Origin: Streptococcus hyointestinalis
GTDB taxonomy: Bacteria > Bacillota > Bacilli > Lactobacillales > Streptococcaceae
Reading direction: 5' to 3'
DNA: 64,000 nt
Assembly (NCBI RefSeq): GCF_011039275.1
Contig: NZ_JAAKGB010000001.1
Coordinates: 930,001-994,000 of the forward strand
The translations under genes were made by a program, and so were the position numbers. Of the stretch, positions 38,622 through 47,450 are shown in pieces (within the stretch, counting starts at the first letter, position 1; each line of letters starts with the position of its first letter). Under the pieces are notes generated by a model. It was not told where the DNA came from. It worked only from the letters and a program-made list of their open reading frames with translations, and ran no database searches.

Positions 38622-38661
38622 CTGTCCCCTTAACGCAAGAATTGTCATTATCTTTTATACT
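38622..38661 (+). promoter_or_regulatory. ICE regulon promoter, copy 4
   Basis: CTGTCCCCTTA (38622-38632), TTATCTTTTA ending 38657, -10 TATACT (38656-38661). Drives the 85-residue gene and the coupling protein. Confidence 0.8.
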
Positions 38662-38702
38662 GGAGATGTATCCATATTTGATCAATAAAGAAAGGAGTGC
38701 TT

Positions 38703-38960
38703 ATGGTTAAACAACAAGTGGATCAACATTCAGACGAGTTGATGGCGGATTCGCTTCAGATAGAAAACTATTTGAAGCAAGGACGCAACTGTCATTTATA
38801 TACTGTTCATCTGGGAATTGAGCAAGGTATCAGTTCTTATTGGGAACGGTACAAACTCGCTTCACCTCAGCTACAATTTAAAATTTTTCTCTTTTCGAAT
38901 TTCTATGGAGAGAAGATAAGGCGTTTTCTAGAAGAAAGCAGGGGTGAGCGCTATGTTTAG
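38703..38960 (+). CDS. Small hypothetical protein before the coupling protein
   Basis: An 85-residue soluble protein (MVKQQVDQHSDELMADSLQI...), family unknown. ATG 38703 follows GGAG by 5 bases. It overlaps the next frame by 8 bases, so it belongs to the coupling-protein operon. Confidence 0.6.
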   Translation: MVKQQVDQHSDELMADSLQIENYLKQGRNCHLYTVHLGIEQGISSYWERYKLASPQLQFKIFLFSNFYGEKIRRFLEESRGERYV

Positions 38961-39081
38961 TTGGCTAGAAGCGATTTATTACACTCTCATTCAACTGTCT
39001 AAAGTGAGTATTTTCAATACATTTCTTTTGATGAGTTTCGTTCTGTATCTTTGTTATCAGGGGTTCAAGTTTTTCAAATAG
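38953..39081 (+). CDS. 42-residue membrane peptide, possibly the true N terminus of the coupling protein
   Basis: ATG with GGGGTGA upstream encodes a 42-residue peptide with a central hydrophobic helix (IFNTFLLMSFVLYLCYQGF) ending FKFFK then TAG (39079-39081). It lies in the same frame as the coupling protein, which has no ATG or ribosome binding site of its own. Either an independent small membrane protein, or the first segment of the coupling protein cut off by a nonsense codon (GAG or AAG to TAG). Confidence 0.6.
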   Translation: MFSWLEAIYYTLIQLSKVSIFNTFLLMSFVLYLCYQGFKFFK

Positions 39082-39084
39082 CCT

Positions 39085-42000
39085 TTGTTGACACTTTTCC
39101 AGAAGATAAAGCAGCTCATCACTAATAGGGACAGTGTTTGGGAAAATATCAAGGCTAAAAAAGATACTTTTCTGTATTCTTGGAAACATCGCAAAGATAT
39201 TGATTGGAGATCAAAGAGCAAGGCAGTAGGTGAGAAGACGTGGCATTTCATTAAACGCTTAGTGGTTGTTATTCCTTCTTTGTTGCTGCTTATCTTTGGG
39301 AATCTTCTCTTTCGTCTCATTTATCAGCTTCCTTTTGTCAAGCAAGACAGAAAACGTTTTGACAAAGAAATGAAGCCTTTGCTTTACTTCAAAAATTATC
39401 GCAGTTTTGTTTATATGGGACTAGTATTTAGCTTGATTGCTTTTATCCTAACAAACTACTTGGTGACTGCTTTACGAGCTGCCATTCGCTTTATTTATTT
39501 CTCAGTTGTAACGTTAAGTGATAACAGTCAGGTGGTAAACTTCAATGTCGATAGTTTGTTGCTTCATAACTTGTTTAATATCAAGGTATTTGTCCTAGCG
39601 CCTATTTTAGCGATACCTATTTTTATCATTGGGTTAATTATTGCTTGGCGTTCTGCTTGGGTCAATTTCGAGCAATATCGTGACTACAACCATAATGAAG
39701 AAGGGGATGACCGCTTTGCGACTGTTAAAGAAATTCACCAGCAATATAAGAAAATCCCAAATAAAACCGAAACCTATCCAGGAGAAGGATGTGTGCCAGT
39801 CCTCCATGAAACAAGGAAAAACCTCACAGGCTTAACCCTTGGATCTCAAATGATTTGGCAAAATCGTGCTTTTAGCCGCTATATGACAAATGCAGAAAGA
39901 ATTTTAGGGATCTATGCTAAGGCTTCAGGAGACTATTTCATTGATGATAGCACAACGAATATGCTTGGTGTTGGGATGACTCGCTCTGGTAAAGGTGAAG
40001 GGCATATTACGACGACTATTGATATTAACGGTCGTGCAGAGATTCAACCCTCTCTAATTATTGCAGACCCTAAAGGAGAGCATTATCAGTCTTCTTATAA
40101 GACCATGCGCCGTCGTGGCTATGATGTGAATGTCCTCTCTTTTCAAAATATGGACTGGTCCATGTCTTACAATCCATTAGCACTGTCTATAGATGCTGCT
40201 CAAAAAGGCTACTACGAAAAGACACAAACCCGTGTCAATGCAGTCGCAGAAGCTATCTATCGTAAAACAAAGCCATGGATAGGCGATGGGAATGCTAAAT
40301 ATTGGGAAGATACCTCTATTTCGCTGTTCAATGCGATTGCAATGGCTTTGATTGATCGAGCTAACGAAACGTTTAAGAATGGAGAGGAAGATGCTTGGGA
40401 CACCGTAACGGTTCGTAACATTGCTAAATTCTTGACAGATTTAGGGTCAGAAGAGGTCTTTGTCAATGATTTTGGGGAAATTGTTGAAAATCCTGATAAG
40501 AACCAACAAGTGAAGAAGAAGTCCAAAATTACCGTTTACTTTGATAATCTGCGTAAGATTAACCAAAAACAGTTCTCTAAGTTCAGAGATATGGCAGACC
40601 TTAACTTTAGGTCATCTGATTTTGCCTCTGAAGAAACAAAAGGGAATGTCTTCTCTAGCATGATGTCATGGATTAACCTCTTCTTACAAGACAATATTGC
40701 TAAACTGACTTCTAAAAACTCTATTGATTTAGAGTCTGTTGGTTTTCCACGTCGCTTATCCATCAAGTTCCACTCTAGCTCAACTGTAGCGATGCGAAAT
40801 GAGTACGCTCACAAGACCGCTAAGATTACCATTACCAGTCAAGCAGCATGGGGAAAAACGACAAGACAAGTGACTCACGTGAAAGGTGCAACCGCTTTGA
40901 TTGATGGAGAAGGCTATCTTACCTACGTTATTGAACCTAAGTTGCCTGATCAATTCTTAGTAACGATTGACTTTAATCACGAAAACAATGGTGATTCAAC
41001 TATTCGTAACAAAACCTTCCAATTCTCAGCTGAAAAAGTTTATCAGAAACGTGGTAAGATCATCAAGCTTGATGAGTACACGAGAAAGCCTGTCCTAGAC
41101 CATATCAAGGTATCCATTCTAAATAAACCAGAAGGTAACTTGCTTCAAGAGTCTGATATTGATTTAGTCTATTCTGATAATCCTAAAGTCATTTATCTGG
41201 TAACTCCTCCCAATAGAACCGAATACAATAGTCTTGTTTCTCTCTTTCTGGATCAGTTATTTAACGCAAACTATGAATTAGCCCTCTCAAATGGTCGGAA
41301 GTGTGTCAATAGGATTCTCCATATCCTCGATGAGTTCACTAATATTCCAGCTATTCCTCACATGGATACAAAGATTTCCATTGGTCTTGGTCAAAATATC
41401 TTGTACTATCTCTGGATTCAAAACTTGGAACAGCTTACGGATAAATACGGAGAGAATACAGCTAAGACCATCAGAGACAACTGTTCGATCCAAATTTATG
41501 TGAAATCGACGTCAGATGCGACAAATACAGCCTTCAGTAAAGCTCTGGGGTCTCGTACGATTACACGTCGCAGACGCTCCAGCAATATCCTAGATGAGGC
41601 TAATCCGAATGTTGCTATTGAGAACCCTAAGCAAGAGCTCTTAACACCAACACAGTTAGCCAAACTTCAAGAAGGATAAGCGGTCATTCTACGTGGGGTT
41701 AAGGGCCGTGATAATGCAGGGCGTAAGGTGACAACAGACCCTATCTTCTTACATGAGAAAACAAGTTTTCCCTATCGCTATATGTTTCTTCAAGATGAGT
41801 TTGATCATAGCATGACTTTAGCTGATATTCCAGTAGATAGTGCCCACAGAGAGCTTGAGCTGCAAGCTATTGCCGTAGGCGCACAGAGTACCTTTGACAA
41901 GATTATTGCTTGGCGTAGGGACTTAACAGATCGTATAGGAACAAATGGAGAAGAACCGAAACTGGCTACAAGACGACAAGAAATAAAATCTCTTGCTCAA

Positions 42001-42102
42001 GCGCAGTTCACTTCTCCAGAGGAACTAACAACTGCAGTGATTGCGGATGTTTTTGATGAGGAAGATGATGAGACAGGGTTATTTGTGGATGATGTTATTT
42101 AA
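39085..42102 (+). pseudogene. VirD4-type coupling protein with in-frame TAA
   Basis: A conjugative type IV coupling ATPase. Three transmembrane segments lie in the first ~190 residues. Walker A is GMTRSGKGE (about residue 296) and Walker B HILDEF (about 747), with the characteristic IGLGQNILYYLWIQNLEQL strand. TAA at 41677-41679 (codon 865) interrupts a frame that continues AVILRGVKGRDNAGRKVTTD to 42102. The tail would hold the last parts of the ATPase and an acidic C terminus (DEEDDETGLFVDDVI) that commonly binds relaxosomes. Only TTG codons are near the listed start. The motor domain is largely present, but function is doubtful. Confidence 0.85.
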
Positions 42103-42129
42103 TAAGTTACTCAAAAATAGGAATAACAA

Positions 42130-42158
42130 TTGATTATCCCTGCTATTTCTGCTATACT
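42130..42158 (+). promoter_or_regulatory. Promoter of the lipoprotein gene
   Basis: TTGATT (42130-42135), 17-bp spacer, TATACT (42153-42158). Unlike the regulon promoters it has a normal -35. Confidence 0.75.
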
Positions 42159-42207
42159 AAAGCCGATAAAGATAAAGGAAAACAAAAATTAGAGAGTAGG
42201 TTGTGTT

Positions 42208-42693
42208 ATGACATTGAAGAAAGTATGTGGTCTTTTGACGATTGGGTTAGCGCTTATCCTATTAGCAGCGTGTGGGCAAAAGACACCAGAAAGTATTATT
42301 AAAAATGAATTAAAAGATAGCTATACGGGATATTCTAAGGTTTCAGGATATGACGGACTGATGTTTATAGGATGTGGTGATACACTTACCTTTAATAAAA
42401 AAGATAATAGCATTACCAATTCTAATGGTGAAAAGATATATTTTTCAGTAATCTCCGAAGATGATATTCCGTCTAAGACTAAGGGGGTCATCACTAATCT
42501 GGAACCTCAACTAAAAGGAACTGATAATTTTACAATCATAACAAGTAACAAAAAGAATCCGACAATAAAAGATTCCGAGGGTGGTTATCAAATTGCTTTA
42601 TCGGATGGAGGAAAAACAATTCGCATTATTGAGTTGTTTCAAGATTATGCAGCTGATGGTAGTTACTATGATTTTTCAGGTAAAGCTAAATAG
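42208..42693 (+). CDS. Small lipoprotein, unknown function
   Basis: A 161-residue protein with a lipoprotein signal and lipobox LAACG (Cys about 21), then a compact beta-rich domain with one further cysteine. No family recognised. It has its own constitutive-looking promoter and terminator between the coupling-protein and VirB6 operons, a layout typical of surface-exclusion or cargo lipoproteins. That role is only a possibility. Confidence 0.65.
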   Translation: MTLKKVCGLLTIGLALILLAACGQKTPESIIKNELKDSYTGYSKVSGYDGLMFIGCGDTLTFNKKDNSITNSNGEKIYFSVISEDDIPSKTKGVITNLEPQLKGTDNFTIITSNKKNPTIKDSEGGYQIALSDGGKTIRIIELFQDYAADGSYYDFSGKAK

Positions 42694-42698
42694 TTGAA

Positions 42699-42727
42699 AA
42701 AGTCTCAATTTTGAGGCTTTTTTGATG
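42699..42727 (+). terminator. Terminator after the lipoprotein gene
   Basis: AAAGTCTCA/TGAGGCTTT with T tract. Confidence 0.82.
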
Positions 42728-42740
42728 CTTTTTCTGAACT

Positions 42741-42780
42741 TTGTCCCCTTACTGCACAGATTTTCATTATCCCTTATGAT
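42741..42780 (+). promoter_or_regulatory. ICE regulon promoter, copy 5
   Basis: TTGTCCCCTTA (42741-42751), TTATCCCTTA ending 42776, -10 TATGAT (42775-42780). Nearly identical to copy 3 across the whole block. Confidence 0.82.
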
Positions 42781-42814
42781 GAAGGTATCTTAATAGAAAG
42801 TAGGTACCTTTATT

Positions 42815-45106
42815 GTGAGATATGATACTTATTCCGATTTGGTCAATGCCTTAGAAAAAGGTTTTCTAGATATTAACGGTAAGACCAACGGAAACATCAC
42901 AGGGGAAAATGCGGAGAAGATGGCTTCCTTTTACAAGTATTGGAGCAACTATCTAGACCCTACTCCAGCTTTTCTCTCCTTTTTGTCTTATATTCCAGGT
43001 GGTATTGCCAAAGCGCTATATTCCATCACATCTAGTCTTGAACACGTTTTTAATAACATGTTCAAGCTTTTTGGGCTCTTTGGCTACTTAGGGGATACCC
43101 ACACGGTTATTGGGCAATTCTTTTATTGGTTTCAAATCATAGGAACAATATTGTTTAGTTTGATTTTAGTGGTTTCAGCTATTACTGGTGTCTTTACCAA
43201 ACCTGTCAAGTATAAGGGAGTTATTACAAACTTCTTGCTTGTCACGATGGTAACGTCGGTTTTGCCTCTAGCTTTGACCTCTATTTCATCAGTAGTTGCT
43301 CAAGATGCTATGAACGTTCAAAGGGTGTCCAGTGAAGCACCAGATGGTAGTAAACAGTATTCGTCTTTAGCTGTTCAACCGCTGAAGAATAATGTCGTGG
43401 ATCTTAAAGTGTTGATTGATAATGATTTTTCGACGGAACTGTTTCCACTGGATGATTACTGCTACATTAAGCCACCCAAAAAAGGCTCGACACCTGTTAA
43501 TAATATCACAGATAGTACAGACAAACGGGATACGTCTGATTTTGCGACACGGGTTGATTTCGGAGCGACCTATGGAGCTTCTAATTCAGGTCTTCTTGAT
43601 ACAATGCAAGGTGAATATGAAAAGAAATTTGGTGTTAAAGGAATAAAAGGGCTTTTCTTGCACAAATTAAACACTAATCAAGATGGCGTGGAATCAATTA
43701 AGGAACATCGTATCATGGGAGAATTAAATTCCTTTGAGCCGGTTTACTCACGTTATAAGGTCAATTGGATAGGCATGTTCATGCAGTACATCATCTTGAT
43801 TGTCTTGTTACTTGCTATGTCTGTTAAGCTGGTTAAGTCTGTCTTTGATATTATCATTGAGGCCCTGATTTCACCGCTTCAAGGCTACAGTTCTTTGTCC
43901 AATTCCAAGAAGTACAAAGAACTATTACGGACGATATGTGGTGCTTTTGCGGGTATCTTCTTTGAAGTGGTTATCATGCGTGTGACCCTTGAGATTTGTC
44001 GTGATTTACCAACCTTATCTGTTTCTACAATTACTAAATTATCAGGTGGATTCTTTGATGGATTGAGTATGTGGGAACAATGTTTGGCGGCTTCTCTTGT
44101 CTATATTGGTGTCTTCCTCGCAGCCATACAAGGTGTTTCTATGATTGAGCGTTGGCTTGGTGTCTCAACGGGGCATAGTGATACTGCTCAACAATTGATT
44201 GGCGCTATGATGGCAGGACAAGCCTTTGCGACTGGCGCAGGCGCTGTTGGTAGTGGTGCACTGTCTATGGGTGGTTTAGGCTTAAATGTGGCTAAGAAAA
44301 CGCCTGGTGTGGTTGCTTCAGGAAGTAAAATTCTTGGGAATAGTCTCGCAACAACGGGCGGCGGTATTCGAGGAGCTTTTAACTCTGTGAAAGACCAAGG
44401 TTTAGCAAATACTGCCAAAGGAGGACTAAGCAATATGTACAGTGCAGCCGACCTCGCAGGACGAGAAGCCGTTGGTAAAGTCAAAGACTTTGCTGGGGGA
44501 GTCAGTGATCACATCAGCCAAAAGGAACAAGCTGGGCACGATGCGGTTTACAACGGGCTTAAAAATGATGCGATACCTGATCAACCTGGCTTTAATTCGA
44601 CGTGGAAAACCGATGCTGACTATACCCTAAATCCATCAGGTAATTATGGTGGAGAACCTCTCTTCCAAGATGATTATGGTATGGATAGTGGACCGAGTGG
44701 TGGCGGTATTACAGACCCAACGATATCACCAAATGATTCCTCTGGAGAAGATTTTGGCGGTATCAGTGAACCAACACTTTCAGCAGAAGCTCCATCTCAA
44801 CCTATGGGAGATAGTCCAATGTCAAATGTTAGTCAGGAAGCTCCTCGACAATCAAGTGGTGGTGTTAGCGACCCAAGACCAGCTTCTCCAAAAGGAGTAG
44901 CAGCGCAATCAAAGGGACAAGCCCCTCTTCCAAATGTTAGTCCTAGTGCTCCTAAAAAGTCAAGAGAAAGTTCTTCACCTAAACGTCATTTTCAACAATC
45001 CATGCATCAAATGAACCAGATGAATCAACAAATGAAACAGGCTAGTCAACGGATGCAGGGACAATCTCACATCAAAGGGGCAGAGATTGAAGAAAGTGAT
45101 GAGTAA
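42815..45106 (+). CDS. VirB6/TrbL-like polytopic membrane protein
   Basis: A 763-residue protein. The N-terminal two thirds hold several transmembrane helices (clusters near residues 105-160 and 320-450). The C-terminal third is hydrophilic, rich in Gly/Ser/Pro/Gln, ending in Met/Gln repeats (MHQMNQMNQQMKQ). This matches VirB6/TrbL-type channel proteins of gram-positive conjugation systems. The start is GTG 42815 with AAGTAGG upstream. Its TAA overlaps the ATG of the BRCT gene. Confidence 0.78.
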   Translation: MRYDTYSDLVNALEKGFLDINGKTNGNITGENAEKMASFYKYWSNYLDPTPAFLSFLSYIPGGIAKALYSITSSLEHVFNNMFKLFGLFGYLGDTHTVIGQFFYWFQIIGTILFSLILVVSAITGVFTKPVKYKGVITNFLLVTMVTSVLPLALTSISSVVAQDAMNVQRVSSEAPDGSKQYSSLAVQPLKNNVVDLKVLIDNDFSTELFPLDDYCYIKPPKKGSTPVNNITDSTDKRDTSDFATRVDFGATYGASNSGLLDTMQGEYEKKFGVKGIKGLFLHKLNTNQDGVESIKEHRIMGELNSFEPVYSRYKVNWIGMFMQYIILIVLLLAMSVKLVKSVFDIIIEALISPLQGYSSLSNSKKYKELLRTICGAFAGIFFEVVIMRVTLEICRDLPTLSVSTITKLSGGFFDGLSMWEQCLAASLVYIGVFLAAIQGVSMIERWLGVSTGHSDTAQQLIGAMMAGQAFATGAGAVGSGALSMGGLGLNVAKKTPGVVASGSKILGNSLATTGGGIRGAFNSVKDQGLANTAKGGLSNMYSAADLAGREAVGKVKDFAGGVSDHISQKEQAGHDAVYNGLKNDAIPDQPGFNSTWKTDADYTLNPSGNYGGEPLFQDDYGMDSGPSGGGITDPTISPNDSSGEDFGGISEPTLSAEAPSQPMGDSPMSNVSQEAPRQSSGGVSDPRPASPKGVAAQSKGQAPLPNVSPSAPKKSRESSSPKRHFQQSMHQMNQMNQQMKQASQRMQGQSHIKGAEIEESDE

Positions 45107-45396
45107 TGGCTATGATTGATGTAACAGGTAAAGTTGTTGTGATTACAGGTAGTCTGCGTCCTATGACAAGGCAAGAGGCTACGGAATTTTTGGAGGAAGA
45201 AGGATCGATAGTTCAGAACTATGTCTCTAGTCAAACAGATATTCTTGTGGCGGGACACAAACAACTCGATCTCTTTGAACCTGACAGGCGTTCTAAAAAG
45301 TATGAAGCAGCACTCTCTCGCATGGCACAAGGACAAGCAATTATCATTGTGTCAGAAGAAACTTTCTTTGCTATGGTTAAGAAGTCTCATGATTGA
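45106..45396 (+). CDS. Stand-alone BRCT-domain protein
   Basis: A 96-residue protein consisting of one BRCT domain as in bacterial DNA ligase: GKVVVITGSLRPMTRQEATEF, then SQTDILVAG, and IIIVSEETFF at the end. Translationally coupled to the VirB6-like gene. BRCT domains bind nicks, DNA ends or protein partners, so a role in processing transferred DNA is possible but unproven. Its last codons lie inside the terminator and 20-bp repeat described separately. Confidence 0.75.
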   Translation: MAMIDVTGKVVVITGSLRPMTRQEATEFLEEEGSIVQNYVSSQTDILVAGHKQLDLFEPDRRSKKYEAALSRMAQGQAIIIVSEETFFAMVKKSHD

Positions 45397-45406
45397 GGCT
45401 TCTTTC
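45378..45406 (+). terminator. Terminator after the BRCT gene; left copy of a 20-bp direct repeat
   Basis: AAGAAGTCTCA/TGAGGCTTCTT hairpin. TAAGAAGTCTCATGATTGAG (45378-45397) is repeated exactly at 47283-47302 on the far side of the XRE-ImmA module. Confidence 0.85.
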
Positions 45407-45430
45407 TGTGTGTCTAAGTGTGTTTTGGTG

Positions 45431-45459
45431 TTGACATTTTTTATAAAAAAAGGTAAACT
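45431..45459 (+). promoter_or_regulatory. Promoter of the XRE-ImmA module
   Basis: Consensus TTGACA (45431-45436), 17-bp spacer, TAAACT (45454-45459). Confidence 0.85.
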
Positions 45460-45489
45460 GTTAACATAGTATGTATCTAGTTAATAGTT
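45456..45489 (+). promoter_or_regulatory. Candidate operator of the XRE-ImmA module
   Basis: AACTGTTAAC (45456-45465) and GTTAATAGTT (45480-45489) form an inverted repeat matching at 9 of 10 positions. It overlaps the -10 box and transcription start, fitting autorepression by the module's own XRE protein. Confidence 0.65.
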
Positions 45490-45499
45490 AGGAGTTATT

Positions 45500-46171
45500 A
45501 TGGGGATTTTAAGAACGCATTTGGAAACAGAGTGTGATCCACGTTTATCAGGCGAGTTAGCTTACAGTATAAAAGAAGCCTATCGTTTTTTGTGGGAACT
45601 TATTGATGCAACTCCTGTTTTAAAAAATCCAGAAATGCATAAAACTTATGGACACATTAGACAAGCGTTAGTGGATGTGGCACTACGCCTAGTTTTAGAA
45701 GATTCGGCAATGAGAGCAGATGTTCAAATGATATCTGCTAAGAATAATCGCAATAATGGTTACACTTACACTATGATTGAAACTAAGGGAGCGATTATTT
45801 CTCCAGCTAAGACTAGAAATATTAAAGCAATGCCCAAAAAGGCTTTACATAGAAGTGTTGCTAGTATCAAAAATAAACAATTTGATTTATTTACTACTCA
45901 GGAAGATATCAATGAGCGTTATGATGCCACAACTCCTCCATTTATGCTATTGACTTATGGTGGAATAAATCATCATCTCCATTATATTCAGTTAGGCTTG
46001 CCCAATGTTGATACAGAAAAGTGGATTGAGAAAGTGGATATTTTTAATGCCCAGCGTATCATTACCTCGAAGGAACAAGAACAAGCAACTCAAAAAAAAT
46101 TAGATTTGACTTTGACAGAGCTATCAGAAGAGCTTCTTAAGAGAGGAACAGATGGAACAAAGAGCATTTAA
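45500..46171 (+). CDS. Unknown protein, first gene of the XRE-ImmA module
   Basis: A 223-residue soluble protein, family not recognised. Notable segments are a helical N terminus (LSGELAYSIKEAYRFLWELI), a central basic KTRNIKAMPKKALHRSV stretch and LLTYGGINHHLHYIQLGLPN. GGAG lies before ATG. It overlaps the XRE-ImmA gene by 20 bases and shares the autoregulated promoter, the arrangement of toxin-antitoxin or regulator/effector pairs. It could be the toxin or effector of the pair. Confidence 0.65.
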   Translation: MGILRTHLETECDPRLSGELAYSIKEAYRFLWELIDATPVLKNPEMHKTYGHIRQALVDVALRLVLEDSAMRADVQMISAKNNRNNGYTYTMIETKGAIISPAKTRNIKAMPKKALHRSVASIKNKQFDLFTTQEDINERYDATTPPFMLLTYGGINHHLHYIQLGLPNVDTEKWIEKVDIFNAQRIITSKEQEQATQKKLDLTLTELSEELLKRGTDGTKSI

Positions 46172-47285
46172 TCCCTCTAAACTAACAAAAGCCAGAGTAG
46201 CCAGAGGGTTAACTAAAAAAGAATTAGCAGAGCGCACTGGAATATCTAGACAAATGATTTCTAATTATGAGTTAGGAAAAACACAGCCTGGAGCTAATAA
46301 ATTAATGGCTATTGTTGCTGAATTAGATTTTCCATATAATTATTTCACCTCCGAACCAAAAAGGTTTTATGAAGGGGCTACCTTTTTTCGTAGTCAGTCT
46401 GCAGCTACTAAAAGAGCAAGAGATATGCAAGCTGTAAGGCTAGAATTTCAAAAAGAAATCTATGACTTTTTATCCCAATATGTGAATTTTCCTAAATTAA
46501 CTCTGCCTGATGTTCTGATGAAAAATATTCGTGAGATTACAAACAAGGATATAGAGAATAAAGCACAAGAGTTAAGAGAACTATGGGGTCTGGGTAAAGA
46601 TTTACCGGTTTCTAATCTGATTGAAAGCGCTGAGGTCAATGGTATTATTGTTGTTGAGTCTAACATGTCAGATGATAAGTTAGATGCAGTTTCAGAATGG
46701 ATTGAAGACAGACCGTTCATCATGTTAACAGATAATGCTGAGTCAGCAGTAAGAAGACGATTTAATGTTGCACATGAAATCGGTCATATTTTACTTCATG
46801 GAGATATTGAAAGTATTCACGAATATACATCACAAGAATTAAAAAATATTATTGAAAAACAAGCAAACTACTTTGCATCGTGTTTACTGTTACCTGAAAA
46901 TGGTTTCTTAAAATCATTATTATCTACAAATCTTGAGTTTTACATTGAACTAAAAAAACATTGGAAAGTCTCTATTCAAGCTATGATTATGAGGACTTAC
47001 CAGTTAGAGCTGATTAACGCTGATCAAAAGTTATATTTGTTCAAAAAAATTGCTCACAATAAGTGGAAAAAACATGAACCTTTGGATGGTGATTTAGTTC
47101 TTGAAAAACCAAGCCTGTATCGCAAAGTGTTTGATTTAATTGTTAACAATGATATTCTACAAAAAAATGAGTTAATATCCTATTTATCTTTACCCAAAGA
47201 TGAGTTAGAAAAATCCTTAGATATTTCAATTAGTGATGATAAGCGACCAATACCAAAAGGTCCGATATTAAGAGTAGTCAAATAA
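46152..47285 (+). CDS. XRE helix-turn-helix / ImmA-IrrE metallopeptidase fusion
   Basis: A 377-residue protein. An N-terminal XRE domain (about residues 9-65, GLTKKELAERTGISRQMISNYE) is followed by an ImmA/IrrE peptidase domain with zinc motif NVAHEIGHILLHG (about 204-216) and the downstream EKQANYFASCLLLP helix carrying the third ligand. A C-terminal region of about 100 residues is unassigned. In known systems such fusions act as regulator-antitoxins or as proteases that remove a repressor after damage. The gene overlaps its partner and lies in a cassette flanked by a 20-bp direct repeat. Confidence 0.88.
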   Translation: MEQRAFNPSKLTKARVARGLTKKELAERTGISRQMISNYELGKTQPGANKLMAIVAELDFPYNYFTSEPKRFYEGATFFRSQSAATKRARDMQAVRLEFQKEIYDFLSQYVNFPKLTLPDVLMKNIREITNKDIENKAQELRELWGLGKDLPVSNLIESAEVNGIIVVESNMSDDKLDAVSEWIEDRPFIMLTDNAESAVRRRFNVAHEIGHILLHGDIESIHEYTSQELKNIIEKQANYFASCLLLPENGFLKSLLSTNLEFYIELKKHWKVSIQAMIMRTYQLELINADQKLYLFKKIAHNKWKKHEPLDGDLVLEKPSLYRKVFDLIVNNDILQKNELISYLSLPKDELEKSLDISISDDKRPIPKGPILRVVK

Positions 47286-47314
47286 GAAGTCTCATGATTG
47301 AGACCTCTTTTTTT
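47283..47314 (+). terminator. Terminator after the XRE-ImmA gene; right copy of the 20-bp repeat
   Basis: AGAAGTCTCA/TGAGACCTCT hairpin (one mismatch) with a T tract; 47283-47302 is the exact repeat of 45378-45397. Confidence 0.8.
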
Positions 47315-47377
47315 ATCTATAAAGATACATAACTTTTTATATATCAAAAGAACTTTTTGAGATGAGTAAGAACTAAC

Positions 47378-47417
47378 TTGTCCCCTTACAGCACAGAACG
47401 TGATTATCGCTTATCAT
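47378..47417 (+). promoter_or_regulatory. ICE regulon promoter, copy 6
   Basis: TTGTCCCCTTA (47378-47388), TTATCGCTTA ending 47413, -10 TATCAT (47412-47417). Drives the VirB3/VirB4/hydrolase genes. Confidence 0.8.
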
Positions 47418-47450
47418 AGAATTATCAAGCAGAAAGGAAGAGGATGATAG

